Shown: piece after piece, positions 46,549 to 57,478 of the stretch
Layout of the letters: each line of letters begins with the position of its first letter
Position numbering within the stretch: the stretch's first letter is position 1
Source of the DNA: Marthasterias glacialis
Taxonomy: Eukaryota; Echinodermata; Asteroidea; Forcipulatida; Asteriidae
Direction: 5' to 3'
Assembly (NCBI GenBank): GCA_911728455.2
Contig: OU452230.1
Span: 3,705,256 to 3,769,255 of the forward strand
DNA length: 64,000 nt
The notes under the pieces: generated by a model
Told to the model about the DNA's origin: nothing
Databases searched by the model: none
What the model saw: only the letters and a program-made list of their open reading frames with translations
Position numbers and translations under genes: made by a program

Positions 46549-48600
46549 TAATGAGTATGTCTACGTTGGTTGTGAACCAGTGAAATGGAAATAAATGTCT
46601 TCGAATTTGTTTAGTTTTTTTTTTAAATTTCATTTTAACTAAGTAACCCTGCAGTAGGCCCACCTACAACATGAACATGCATATTACAGTACCTTTGGTG
46701 TGTAATAAATTATTTACAAAATTAAAGCGTACCTTAAACATGTAAAGCTTTTCCATGTGAATGTATCCATCAGCATGAGTAATTGCCTACGGGTTGAGAA
46801 GTGAGAAAGTTGTTTGGAAAAAAAAAGTTTTTCTTACAACACTTCTATGACCCAGGTCTCAGAACCAATTAACCCGATCAATAGACTGATCAATTAAGAC
46901 CCGCCTACTAACGTATTGACCAATCACAACCTTGACAACGCCACTGAAAGTTCGACAAAAGTCCGATACGTTATAATCCCATTAAAAAAAGTAAACAAAC
47001 CGCCGCCATTGTTCTGACACACAACGGCACACCCAACTGTACTATTTTTTGTTTTGTTTTAATTTGTTTACATTTCTGGTGGTGGAAATCCCACCAGTGG
47101 TCCCCGTCCCTTTTAAAGTGGTTTAACAGTGTTCCTGGTCGGCACTGCTCAAAAGGGCCACGAAACTAAATCCATACCATTCACGGAAACCATGCGCGTG
47201 TACGTGTGTGTGGCCGCAACCGAACCACCGCTGATGCGATCGTGGCAAGAAAGTCACGCCAAGGGCTGTTGCCAGGCAGTTGCTACGGAAGGCGGAGCTT
47301 AACTCTCGCAGCATCCGAGAGACAAAAAATAATCCAATTGTTACCAAATATGGTCATAATTTTTTTTAATGGGCCAATAAGGCCAAGATTCCATGTAATC
47401 CTCACCCCTGGTATACCCCACAAGCCTGTAGACTCCCATTGGCCAGACCCTAACCAATGCAGAGCAAGGAGTGTTGAAAGACAGCAGCCACCTGTCTCAG
47501 TGTAGTAATATATTGACCCCTGTGACCCCTGTACCAAGAATTCCCTTGGCACAGGTCGGTATGCAATTTGTGAAAACAGCTTGTGCGGCACGTGGATCTT
47601 AAATAACACAAGTCTAAGTCTTGACTAGCACTCCAATTCACCCCCACAGTGATTTATAATGGCTTTTGGCTTGCAGGGTGGGTTATTGACCTTAAAGACA
47701 GAGTGGACGAAATTTTAACCTCCTGGATCCAACGAAGTTGTTGATTAATGTGGTTGCTGCGAGGGTTTTAATGGATCGGTCTATTTACTCTCTACCTATC
47801 TGTCCGTCCCCATTGACCCTTATTTAATTTGTATCCGCAAACGATGACCTCTGTTTAATGTGTTTCTGTTTTTGAAGAATAATAATGATAATGATATTCA
47901 TTGGAAAATCATTCTTATGATGTATACTGAGACCATAGAGCAGGGACATAGATTCTCTATGCTGAGACCTAAAAAAAAAGACCATTCAATTCATAACCTG
48001 CAGACAGATTATTGAACTCTCGTGAACAATGTACTCTAAAATGAGGGTATCGTTCGGAAAGTAATTACGGGGGAAATCTTCCATTGAATGACCGGACGGC
48101 GCCACCAATTAGGTGGATCACTATAGAGGTCAGATATTGCTGTTCGCGATTGAGACTAGAAACTATGATAATCCTTTACACTATTTTGATAAACCTGAAA
48201 TCACATATCACGATTCACTGAATAAATAACGTTACTATGTTAATACACTACTGGTACAGTAACAGAAGGAAAGACGTACCCGTTGGGTATGGACTTCGTA
48301 CTTACGGTAACCTTGAAGCACCTGCCCCACTCCACACTCATCTTTACTAGCATGCTTTATTACAGACCGTGAAATGAGCTTTTTTATATTCCAGCCACGG
48401 ATTGGGAGGTGGTGATCGATCTTAAAGTTTCAGGTGATAACATGGTGGCGATACAGGTACTCCCTCAATAACGCGTGAAATTTAATAACATTTGACAGGC
48501 CTGTCGGCCCTTTAAAAAAAAATCCCAGATAATAAACGGGTGGGGCTGACAATCTGACATTCGACAGACTAATAAGGCAACTCACGTCAATGGACTCAGT
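46549..48600. other. Intergenic, no supported gene
   Basis: GC-richer segment at about 47080-47640 is open on the minus strand for about 108 codons without a known domain. Elsewhere AT-rich. Confidence 0.45.
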
Positions 48601-50651
48601 TTCAACATTTATTACAGATAGGGCATGTCAACAGTACTATTTCAGACAAGAAAACATCGACAAAATTGCTCATTACGGCTGCAGCTACGTGGCGATCCAT
48701 TTTTGGGGCATGTTGTTGCCCCGAGTAATTTGATTTGGCCGACCATCACTTTAAAAACCAGAGATGTTGAAGGCTTAAAAATTGGAAAATTTTGTAAAGA
48801 AAGCAAAATTGTTCCAGCTAAAATGACCGTCATAAACAGGCACCGTAACCCTAAAAAGCACACGCTCTCCAACCTTTTTTCCCCCATGCCACCACCGCGC
48901 AGCCCATGTCGGTAAAAAGTACACTCCACGCCTGAACAAAATATCTCCGCTCGCGTACACACCCCTGCCTGTAAAAGCATCTGGTGAATTTACAGGCGCC
49001 AAACAACTCACATACATGTTGTATTTCGTATACTTGAAGAGAGAAGAGTAAATGACAACTAGTAGAGCGACTATTCACAAGCATTCCCGCACGTTTGGAT
49101 GCTTGTGTAGTCACTCTGATAATTTAATTACCGTATGCACAGCATGCTCCAAATAAATATTCCCATAAGGGAAACCCAGGGGATGTTTGTAGTAGGAGTG
49201 CTTATAATAATGGTCAGTTCTAACAAAGGCAACGATTTATCAAATAAGTAATCGCCCAAATAATCAGCCAAATTACTCAGACAAGTTGTGGATGACGGCG
49301 CCTTTTCTTATTGACGATTGATCACCTCTTAATGGTACTCACAAATGTCGTGATGTTATAAACAAGCATTTGATCTTTTCCCCCTTTTCTGTCTTTTTTT
49401 TTTGCTCCTAAGTTCTGACATCTCAATTTTTGTTTGAAATTCATCGCAACTTCTAAGTCGTGCCCGGTGACAAAGTCTAATTGTTTAGTTTGGCCAGATG
49501 ACACTCTGGAAGATGCAGTGGACAATACTTTTCTCAGCTTCACTGTATGTTGTCCCATTTTTATTGTATCTTAGATAAATGTTGGTATCCATCAACGACG
49601 TTTTAAAATGACCAACGCAGTGCTTCACTGAATGATTGAAGTTTAGCAATAAAGAGTGCCCCGAATTGACTGTTGTTTTCATTAATAACACAACGAACCC
49701 CATTATGCTTTGATCAATCACTAGTGCAGTATTACGTGTCAACGGGAGGGGTTTGTACAGATCATTATAGTCGTACCGTTTGTGAAAGACACCATCATTT
49801 CATTTGAGCGTATTATACATGGACAGTATAATCTGCATTTTAAACTAGACGTGCACAATTTGTTTTTCAAAGTGTTCCAGAACCTCTTTTTGGTTAGTTT
49901 GTTGCTCTTTTGTCCGTGATTCAGTCACACAAACAAATAAAAATACTAAAAATAAAAAAACGGTACCCGTCTGGTTTCATGTACTAAATAAACGATCCCG
50001 AACTGAAAGCAAATGTAACGGATGCATTTCCGTGTCAGGGCCTTTTTTATCTTTGAAGGCGGTTGATAAATAATCATTTCGTTTTTCACAGTTAAAAATA
50101 TTAATTTATTACTGGTGTTACTGCCATTTCTTTATTCAATTTTCCATAATTATTGAAGCAACAACACGATGTACCCCCTGGCTTGCAAGGTAACTGGCAA
50201 TAAGTTATTGTAGGTTATCGAACCACACATCTATAGCAACTACATGCGCTAACCCCGTTCATCACCTGTAGAGGTTATGACAACTTTTGTGCACTATGAA
50301 CAAACACGCTTGATATCTGAAATCTATTATTTCTTGCAGAACAGGGCCTCCATGGCTGTCCCGCTAGAGGCTTGGTCGATCCAGTCTGCTGTTGATTTTC
50401 ATTTAAGCTAAATAATAACGACCCTCAGTTGATTAAAAGACTGCAGCAAACAGCATAGACTTGTTAAGCAGAGAATGTATTGAGTCACGTTTTGCATCTC
50501 AATTCTAACAATAACATAGAATGCCATGATGACATTCGAAGATGTCAAGATGGACAGCGCTCTGCTTAGAAGCGCAAACCTATAGTATCAGAACAAAATG
50601 TTGTATTTTGATACTAAGCTGAAAATAATGTAAACAAGTACGGCAGGTAGG
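48601..50651. other. Intergenic, overlapping ORFs rejected
   Basis: At 48625-49114 ORFs of about 80-112 codons are open on both strands and in several frames at once, which argues against a real exon. Nothing else is recognised. Confidence 0.45.
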
Positions 50652-50934
50652 TGTTGGAACTGTGCCTTTGATGATAAGCATGTAGTTCGGCACAGTCAGA
50701 GTATGTAAAAAGAAAGATATTTGGCTATAGGGCCATCGCATATTTAAAAAAAATATATATATAGGTAGTAAAATAAGCAATTGCAGCCATTTTGAAAAAA
50801 TTGAGGATTGCTCGCTATTCTACAAATATATTTTCAAATTTCAAATAAGGGAAGGCCGTGAAACCAAATATCTTTCTCATGACATACTCTGTGTGCCAAA
50901 TTCCATGCTTGTATCATCAAAGGAACAATCCCCC
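50652..50934. mobile_element. Inverted-repeat MITE, copy 2
   Basis: Left arm TGTGCCTTTGATGATAAGCA ... AAAGATATTTGGCTATAGGG and right arm ACCAAATATCTTTCTCATGA ... GTATCATCAAAGGAACAATC pair over about 80-90 bp. Both arms match 17512-17790, with the same order of blocks. The centre is AT-rich. Confidence 0.78.
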
Positions 50935-52619
50935 AAAATATTTCTCCAATTCGGCCCCACTGAAACACATTTACTGAGAAAAGCTAACGCCCAATCACAG
51001 GTAATGCTCGGCAGGCCTAGGTACTCGTCATTTAGGCTGATAACGCAAAATTTGTCTGTGCGTGGAAAATTCTTGCTCTTTGGAGCTTGTAAAATTTGAC
51101 CTCAGTTCGGGTGAAAGACGTCCACGTGAAAGCACAACGATCGATGGAACACGCGAAAAAAACGACCCTTTCATATGCAAGGCTTTCAGGTCAGCCTTGC
51201 ACCGTGTAAGAGATGTCATAATGGAAGACGTTTATGAAAATAATTTGTCGTTTTCATAAGTTATATCTGAAAAGCAAACACCCATGGACGTTATGGAAAA
51301 CACGAGTCCAAGTGTGTTCCCTATCAGTGCTTCTATGTAACGCATCAATGAGCAGTTCAAGCAGCAGAAGGAACCATGGTTTGGGTCAGGATGCGTAAAT
51401 ATTTCATGGATGACCAGCAACATTTTTTTCCTCTTTGGTTTTTGTGTTTTTTACCACTCTTGCAACAAACAATACAAGTATATTCTGCAGTAACTATTTA
51501 AGGCCTCATTTATTTTAACTACTTGTTTTCATATGAATGCGAAAATTATTGCACAATTGTATATAAAGATTAGGATAAAGATAAAAGGAACATTATTTTT
51601 TTTCTCAATGTTGCGACTGTTAAACGAGATTTGTTTTTGATCAATTAAGGGATTAATTTCTGGATTGGATAGGCTAAAAACTGCTTGGTACGTTCGTCTG
51701 ATTGGTAGCTTTCTAAATTAGGCGATTTGTGCTTTGGAAATTTGTTTTTAAAAACCAATGATTAATTTTGTGTTTTACTGTGTCTATTATTGTTTTCAAT
51801 AATTAACATATTCATCTTGCTGACAACTTTAAAAGTTCTAACTTAATTAGATACCAGTTTTTCCCAGAACGAGACGTTACTTTAACATTGGTATTAACTG
51901 AAAGCATGCACCAGGTGGCACCAGGCACGGGAATCGATCACTACTTTACCACTCCAGAGATTTTTCTCATGGAAGTTTTTTTTTAATAATAACACCTGAT
52001 AAAAAAAAAAACCAGACGCACACATTTTCCACCCCAAAGTCCCTGACAGGCAAGCTGGCATCACCATCATAAATTCAGTTATATTCAAATCGGAGAGGAG
52101 GGTTTAGAATATGTGTAAGTTGTGGTGTGGGGGTCTGAATGCACAGTGCGTTGTCGCTGTTTGCTTTATTTGAGAGAGCCGTATTCAGGCATGGCTTGTA
52201 AAAACAAATGGTTCAACACTCACTCCATCAGAGTCCATCATGTTTCCCCAAAGATAAACCTCTCCCTATCCGGGGTTCTGTCACTATTCCACTCGACATC
52301 ATCAAGTCTGCAGCCAGGGAAATATCCTTATTTGACTTCAGCTGTGAGGGCTTGATGAATTTTTCAGACGAAGAGTATCACGGACTTGAATAAGCTAAAA
52401 CATTACATACACCAATGAGTACGTTTGTTTTATGGATTGTCTTCGCGCTGTGAACAACTTCGAGACAATTGATCGCTGCATTAGATAAAGCAAAGGTTAA
52501 AAGACTGTTTGTGCATTTTCACTCAAGGACCAAATATAAATGGATATAACTAAAATGTGTCAATAATTTTTCAAAAGAACAAACATATTTTCATTTTACC
52601 CGCTGTTTGAGACGTGGTT
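50935..52619. other. Intergenic, no supported gene
   Basis: AT-rich with short ORFs only. Confidence 0.55.
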
Positions 52620-53275
52620 GTAAAATGGAATATAAAAAAAAAACGGTTCAGGAAAAAAAAGATAATAAAAAGACATATGAACATTTTACTTTGTCATTTT
52701 CATCGGAAATGAAGATGAAAAAATTGCGAAATAGCTCCCTCGGGCACGAAAATGCTACTATCTATATAAAGACCGGCACCTACTCCATCTTGGCTAGGAT
52801 GGCACCATCAACGAAATGCAGAAACAAAAATATAGAAATAAATACAATCATAAAGATGAAGCAAACAAACATAGAAATCAAGAAATACAGAAATAAAGAT
52901 ATGCCCTATAAAACAAAATCTGAGGAAACAAAGAAGTCAATAAACAAACAAGGGAAGCAAAGAAACAAAGAGAAACATATACAAATAAAGAAATAAAGAC
53001 ATATAAACAAGCAAAGAAACATCTTAATCAAGAAACAAAGAAGCACACAATTAACCACGAATCAAGCAACTAAGAAATGAAGACATACAGTAATAACGAA
53101 ATGAAGGTATGACGACATAAAGAAACACGGAAATCAAAAGCAATAAATAAAGAAACAAAGAAACAAACAAACACCAAAAGAAATACAGAAAAAAAAACCA
53201 AAACAAAACAAAAACAAAACCAAACAAATAAACAAAAGCATTTGAAAGTGCCCCTCAAGATTTTATAAAGAAAAA
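52620..53275. repeat. Degenerate AAAGAAAC/AAACAAAG low-complexity tract
   Basis: A-rich DNA with recurring AAAGAAAC, AACAAACA and AATAAAGA words, running about 650 bases. The Lys-rich 129-codon ORF at 52607-52996 is a by-product of this composition. Confidence 0.75.
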
Positions 53276-53531
53276 GCAATAGTTCCTACTTTTTAAAAGT
53301 AGCATCACTGAATCCATTCTACAAAATGATGACACACTGTACGTTGGAGCCTGCTTACCCATTACATTATACACGGACTCAATCGAAACATTTAATACGC
53401 ACACAATTCGCCTACCTCTAGCGGGTGCCACGATATTGCAGTCACGTACGGGTACCGTAGTGTTCGCAATTTTGGGATCATACTATTGCGAGTTCTATAT
53501 TGTCCATCGTCGGTCGCTTCCGGTTAATGAA
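53276..53531. promoter_or_regulatory. Possible CpG-richer promoter region
   Basis: CpG-richer DNA contains CGCTTCCGGTTAATG, an Ets-type CTTCCGG, just ahead of an ATGGCG in the arrangement typical of TATA-less promoters. Inference only. Confidence 0.22.
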
Positions 53532-53583
53532 ATGGCGCAGCAGCAGCAGTTAATGGCGTCATGCTGGGAGAGGGTGTGTCTAG
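53532..53583 (+). CDS. Candidate first coding exon
   Basis: An ATG with G at -3 and +4 starts MAQQQQLMASCWERVCL, and the frame meets a perfect donor, CTAG/GTAAGA, after 52 bases (phase 1). CAG codons give the Gln run. The CpG-richer, Ets-motif-bearing upstream DNA fits a promoter. No downstream exon was found before the repeat array at 53.88 kb. The product is unknown. Confidence 0.28.
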
Positions 53584-53879
53584 GTAAGAGAACTTTGGCA
53601 CACTTCAAAAATACCGGCAAAAATTGGGAAATCGTGCCTCACACCACAAAAGCAACAAAAGTGATGCACTTAATTTGCACATATCAGTTTTGTTATACAA
53701 CCTGTCAGATGGGTGCTTAAAGTCTGTGCACATGTCCCAAGACAGTTCGCGTAGTAACAAACTTTATGGCTGATCAGATGTGAAGCGCAAAGCGACTATC
53801 GAATTGATGTACTGGTTATAGCCATTTATCTTGTCTGCAATGGGTGGGAGAGGGGGTTTGGGGGCAGTGTCGTAGGCGA

Positions 53880-54905
53880 GTACGTTTCAGTCGAGTATCA
53901 AGTACTGCCGAGTACCAGGATGGGCCGAGTAGTACTCGAGTGCGAGTACTTGGGCCATCGAGCACGAGTACAAGTGTCCGAGTATGGTACCAGGTGTTCT
54001 GATATCTGAGTGCCGAGTCCTACAGCCAAGTTCCAAGTACTTTGATCTCCAAGTGCGAGTACGTAGACTTTATAAAACAATACTCCAAAATGAGGTATAA
54101 AACATGTTTGGACTAATTTCTAGACGACCGTGTGAGCCTTTTTTTGTAATGATAACTACCGTTTAATCAGAATAAATCATAAAAACGTCAATTTTATTTT
54201 TCCCCAGAGCATTATTGCTCTATTCCTTTCATTGAAACGCATAAAACAAAGCAGAAAAGAAACTGGTATTTTGACCATACACACGAGTACGAAAAATCGG
54301 AGTCTGAGTACATTTTTCACTCGAGTATCGAGTACATGACTTCGAGTACAGATAATATTTTTCTCTCGAGTATCGAGTACATGACTTCGATTACATATTA
54401 TTTTTCAGTTGAGTATCGAGTAAATGACTTTGAGTACAGACTATTTTTCAGTCGAGTATCGAATACATGACTTCGAGTACCGATAATATTTTCAGTCGAG
54501 TATCGAGTACATGACTTCGAGTACAGATTATTTTGTAGTCTAGTATCGAGTACATGACTTCGAGTACAGATTATTTTTCAGTTGAATATCGAGTACATGA
54601 CTTCGAGTACAGATAATATTATCAGTCGAGTATCGAGTACATGACTTCGAGTACATATTATTTTTAAGTCGAGTTTCGGGTACATGACTTCGAGTACAGA
54701 TAATACTTTCAGTCGAGTATCGAGTAAATGACTTCGAGTACAGATTATTTTTCAGTCGAGTATTGAGTACATGACTTCGAGTACCGGTACTGATTATCTT
54801 GTAGTCGAGTATCGAGTAAATGACTTCAAATAAAGATTATTGTTCAGTCGAGTATCGAGTATGGGCTTCAAGTGCGAGTATTACCTAGCCGAGTACGAGT
54901 AATAA
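53880..54905. repeat. GAGTAC-type array with ~43-bp units
   Basis: From about 54296 to 54880 roughly thirteen units of about 43 bp follow the pattern CAGTCGAGTATCGAGTACAT + GACTTCGAGTACAGATTATT. An outer part at 53880-54065 is a looser field of GAGTAC/AGTACT words. About 210 bases at 54075-54285 are non-repetitive. The array ends at CGAGTACGAGTAATAATG. Confidence 0.9.
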
Positions 54906-55400
54906 TGATAATAATAACAACCAGCTTTTAGATAGCGCCTCACACAACGTCTCGAAGCGCTTCAAAAGGAAAATTAACAAAATACAGAAATTACAAGTTA
55001 CAAAGTAAAGTACAACTACAGGAAAGTAGCAGTCCCAGCTGAGGACTATTGGAATAAACGGGTTTTTGACAGATTTTCAGTCTTGGTCGTTTTTATGTGA
55101 TTTGGCAGTGAGTTCCAGAGTACAGGTGATGGGTGTGAGAAAGAGCGATGCCCGTATGTCTTGGTACGTGTAACTGAGTTTTGTACGTAGTATTGAGCTG
55201 TGATGAAGAGGTCGAGCGGAGACTGCGAGATGTTTTATGTGAATAAACGAGTTTTTGGAGGTACTCAGGTGACGAGCTGCCGTTGATGCATTTATTGATA
55301 AGAAGGAGAAGCTTATATTGGATTCATTTGTTCACTGGTAACCAGTGAAATGATGCGAGTATTGGAGTGATGGTGTACGGATGACGAGTCTGGCAGTACT
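54906..55400 (+). repeat. Dispersed-repeat fragment with AGCGC...AAGCGCTT motif
   Basis: Begins after an ATA-rich stretch with TTTTAGATAGCGCCTCACAC then TCTCGAAGCGCTTCAAAAG. The following GTGAGTTCCAGAGTACAGG and GGTCGAGCGGAGACTGCGAG recall a repeat common in marine animals whose consensus says 'tatagcgc ... aaagcgcttt'. There is no second copy in the window, so the family call is from memory of the pattern. Confidence 0.4.
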
Positions 55401-56213
55401 ACAACACCAGTTACCATACACTGGGGGCATATTTCTCAAAAATATCATTGCACGACGTACTAAAAATTGTTTTCCTTCCACTGAGCTTTGCAAAACCACT
55501 TGTCAAAATAGCTTATCCCGACTGCATTTCTGAAGCAAGGGCAACATCCAGTAATGTTTTCCTACAAGAATGATTTATTCATTGTTTTCTCGATATAGTC
55601 CTGGAGGTTTCTCTTATCTAAACTCGACCGGAGCCGTTTGTATAAGAGAAATGAGGGTTCCATCAAATGTTATCGCTCAAATTGCATCATAAATAATAAT
55701 GTCACTGGGAGGATGGCAATCATTAACTACAACCGAGCATTTTAAAATTCAAACAACTACTTCTCTACGGCAGTGAACTTAGCTAGATATACGTTACATC
55801 TTCTGCTGTTATCACTCAGGCAATCTTTCCCCTAACAGGATTGGAAATGTATAATGTGATCTTGAAGGTAATGCGGCGAGTCGAAAGAAATGAAAATCTT
55901 CTCGGGGGACCTTCTCGATAGAAAAACGCACGCACTAAACACTACCCTCTGCCCAGATTCAGCAGAGATAAAGTTATGCATAGATTAGACACAGAAAGTG
56001 GCTCGCGGGATCCGCAACTGGATGGGATAATTGCTTTAGATTCCAATTTTATTGAGATTATATTTTTCCTCCATCCGCTATAGTGGGGTGGGCGGGGGGC
56101 GGGAGTGTAGTATAAGAGGAGCAAACGGAACTGTGTTGTGGAGGACACCTCGTAAGATCGCACCGATCCCCTCGAGTGTATCGGGAGCTGTGAGGTCGCA
56201 TCCGCAAAGAGAC
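55401..56213. other. Intergenic, nothing recognised
   Basis: AT-rich, becoming GC-richer after about 56040. No supported gene. Confidence 0.5.
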
Positions 56214-56402
56214 CTATTGACGCAAGAGCCTGCTGTCCTCCGAGCAAGTCGCAGAGATTATCTCAACATCACGAGAGGTGGCACGACTTAGTCCTTCAAA
56301 AGATTTGTTGTATAATGTGTGTTCACTGATGCAAAATGGATGTTTCTTACAGTCATCAGCAATAGCTTTCATGATGTTCTGGATCTCCTCGTGGGCATAC
56401 AT
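56214..56402 (-). CDS. Hypothetical 62-residue ORF, protein-like
   Basis: From the ATG at 56400-56402 the minus strand reads MYAHEEIQNIMKAIADDCKK and continues through SRDVEIISATCSEDSRLL to TAG. The composition is that of a soluble helical protein with four Cys. An acceptor-like AACATAG lies just before the ATG, so it could be an exon rather than a full gene. No family recognised. The adjacent GC-rich DNA is open in another minus frame. Confidence 0.25.
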   Translation of the reverse strand: MYAHEEIQNIMKAIADDCKKHPFCISEHTLYNKSFEGLSRATSRDVEIISATCSEDSRLLRQ

Positions 56403-56830
56403 CTATGTTATTAACTGCAAGTTTAATCATGGTATACGCGCCCGAACTTCCGATATGAATACACGGCCTAGCATATCAATCAACAAATGAAAGTGAAATG
56501 TGGTGGTCCTCAATTCCATTTACGACGAAAACGTGCATTTTGCAAGCTTATTATCAATAACCCACTATCGCGCTAACCCTGCGAGGCACAAAGTTCCCTT
56601 CGTACTATGCACAGTATTAAGCATTACCCCGGTTATGTTGAAGGAGGCCGACGACCTGTGAGTACAAGTCCATACAGCAAGTGAAACAAATGTTCATGCA
56701 TCTTAATATTCAGCCGTATCTACTTCAGGTACAGCTGTTCGTTAGACACGAGATTTATTTACTGGTTATCAGTTTTTAGCAGTTAGGCAAAATTCCGTGG
56801 ATTAATCAAAATAAACTTAGGCTATATATA
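56403..56830. other. Intergenic, nothing recognised
   Basis: Mixed composition with no gene or repeat seen. Confidence 0.55.
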
Positions 56831-57058
56831 CACTCGAGCAAAAACCTCCTGGGTCAGATTTGAACCCAATTCAGGGTAGCTTTGGGCCAGACCCATTATG
56901 GGCACGGTAGTATCAACCGAAATCTGTGTCAAACTGACACGGAATCCGAGTCAAAGTTCCCAATTTTAACCAGTTTCCGGCTAAGACTGGACCCAATGGG
57001 TCTGGGCCCCCTTGAACCTGGAATCCGGATCAATTTTGACAAAGGAGTTTTTGGAGTG
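56831..57058. mobile_element. GGGTCA-rich MITE family, copy 2
   Basis: Termini CACTCGAGCAAAAACCTCC and GGAGTTTTTGGAGTG are inverted repeats flanked by TA on each side (TATA-CACTC and GAGTG-TACC), suggesting a TA target duplication. The interior shows degraded forms of the GGGTCA/TGACCC half-sites. Confidence 0.75.
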
Positions 57059-57120
57059 TACCCGCAGGAAATTGTGTTTTTCCAATGAAGATTTTGTACA
57101 CAAATGTTTTTTTGGTTTGT

Positions 57121-57130
57121 TGTTGTTGTT

Positions 57131-57162
<32 letters not shown>
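57121..57162. repeat. TTG repeat and poly-T run
   Basis: TTG units followed by a run of about 33 T, between MITE copies 2 and 3. Confidence 0.95.
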
Positions 57163-57164
<2 letters not shown>

Positions 57165-57232
57165 GAAGAAGCCTCTAGTCACTTGCAAGGAGTCAATTTT
57201 GGTAATAATGCGTTACCGGTTATTCGTACCTG

Positions 57233-57478
57233 CACTCTAAAGACTCCAGTGGGTCAATATTGACCCAGATTCCGGGTCCAAGGGCGCCTGACCCATTTCT
57301 GGGTCTTGGTTGTCCCGTAAAGTGGTTAAAAATTGGGAATTTAACTCGGATTCTGCGTCAGTTTGACCCATTTCTGTGTCATTTTGACACAGATTCCGGG
57401 TCATACTGACCCAGAAATGGGTCAGGCCCCACGGGTTCCGGAATCCGGGTCACTTCAGACCGTGGGTTTTTTAGAGTG
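57233..57478. mobile_element. GGGTCA-rich MITE family, copy 3 (best preserved)
   Basis: The element starts CACTCTAAAGACTCCAGTGG and ends GGGTTTTTTAGAGTG, inverted termini shared with copy 2. It carries GGGTCAATATTGACCC (57251-57266) and GGGTCATACTGACCC (57398-57412) plus several single half-sites. About 246 bp, no coding capacity. Confidence 0.82.

Noticed and set aside
48625..49114. Cluster of about 80-112-codon ORFs on both strands
   Set aside because: Several frames are open at once in a GC-richer patch, with no domain or splice evidence favouring any one.
52607..52996. 129-codon Lys-rich ORF
   Set aside because: Low-complexity A-rich DNA that continues past the ORF with the same word pattern.
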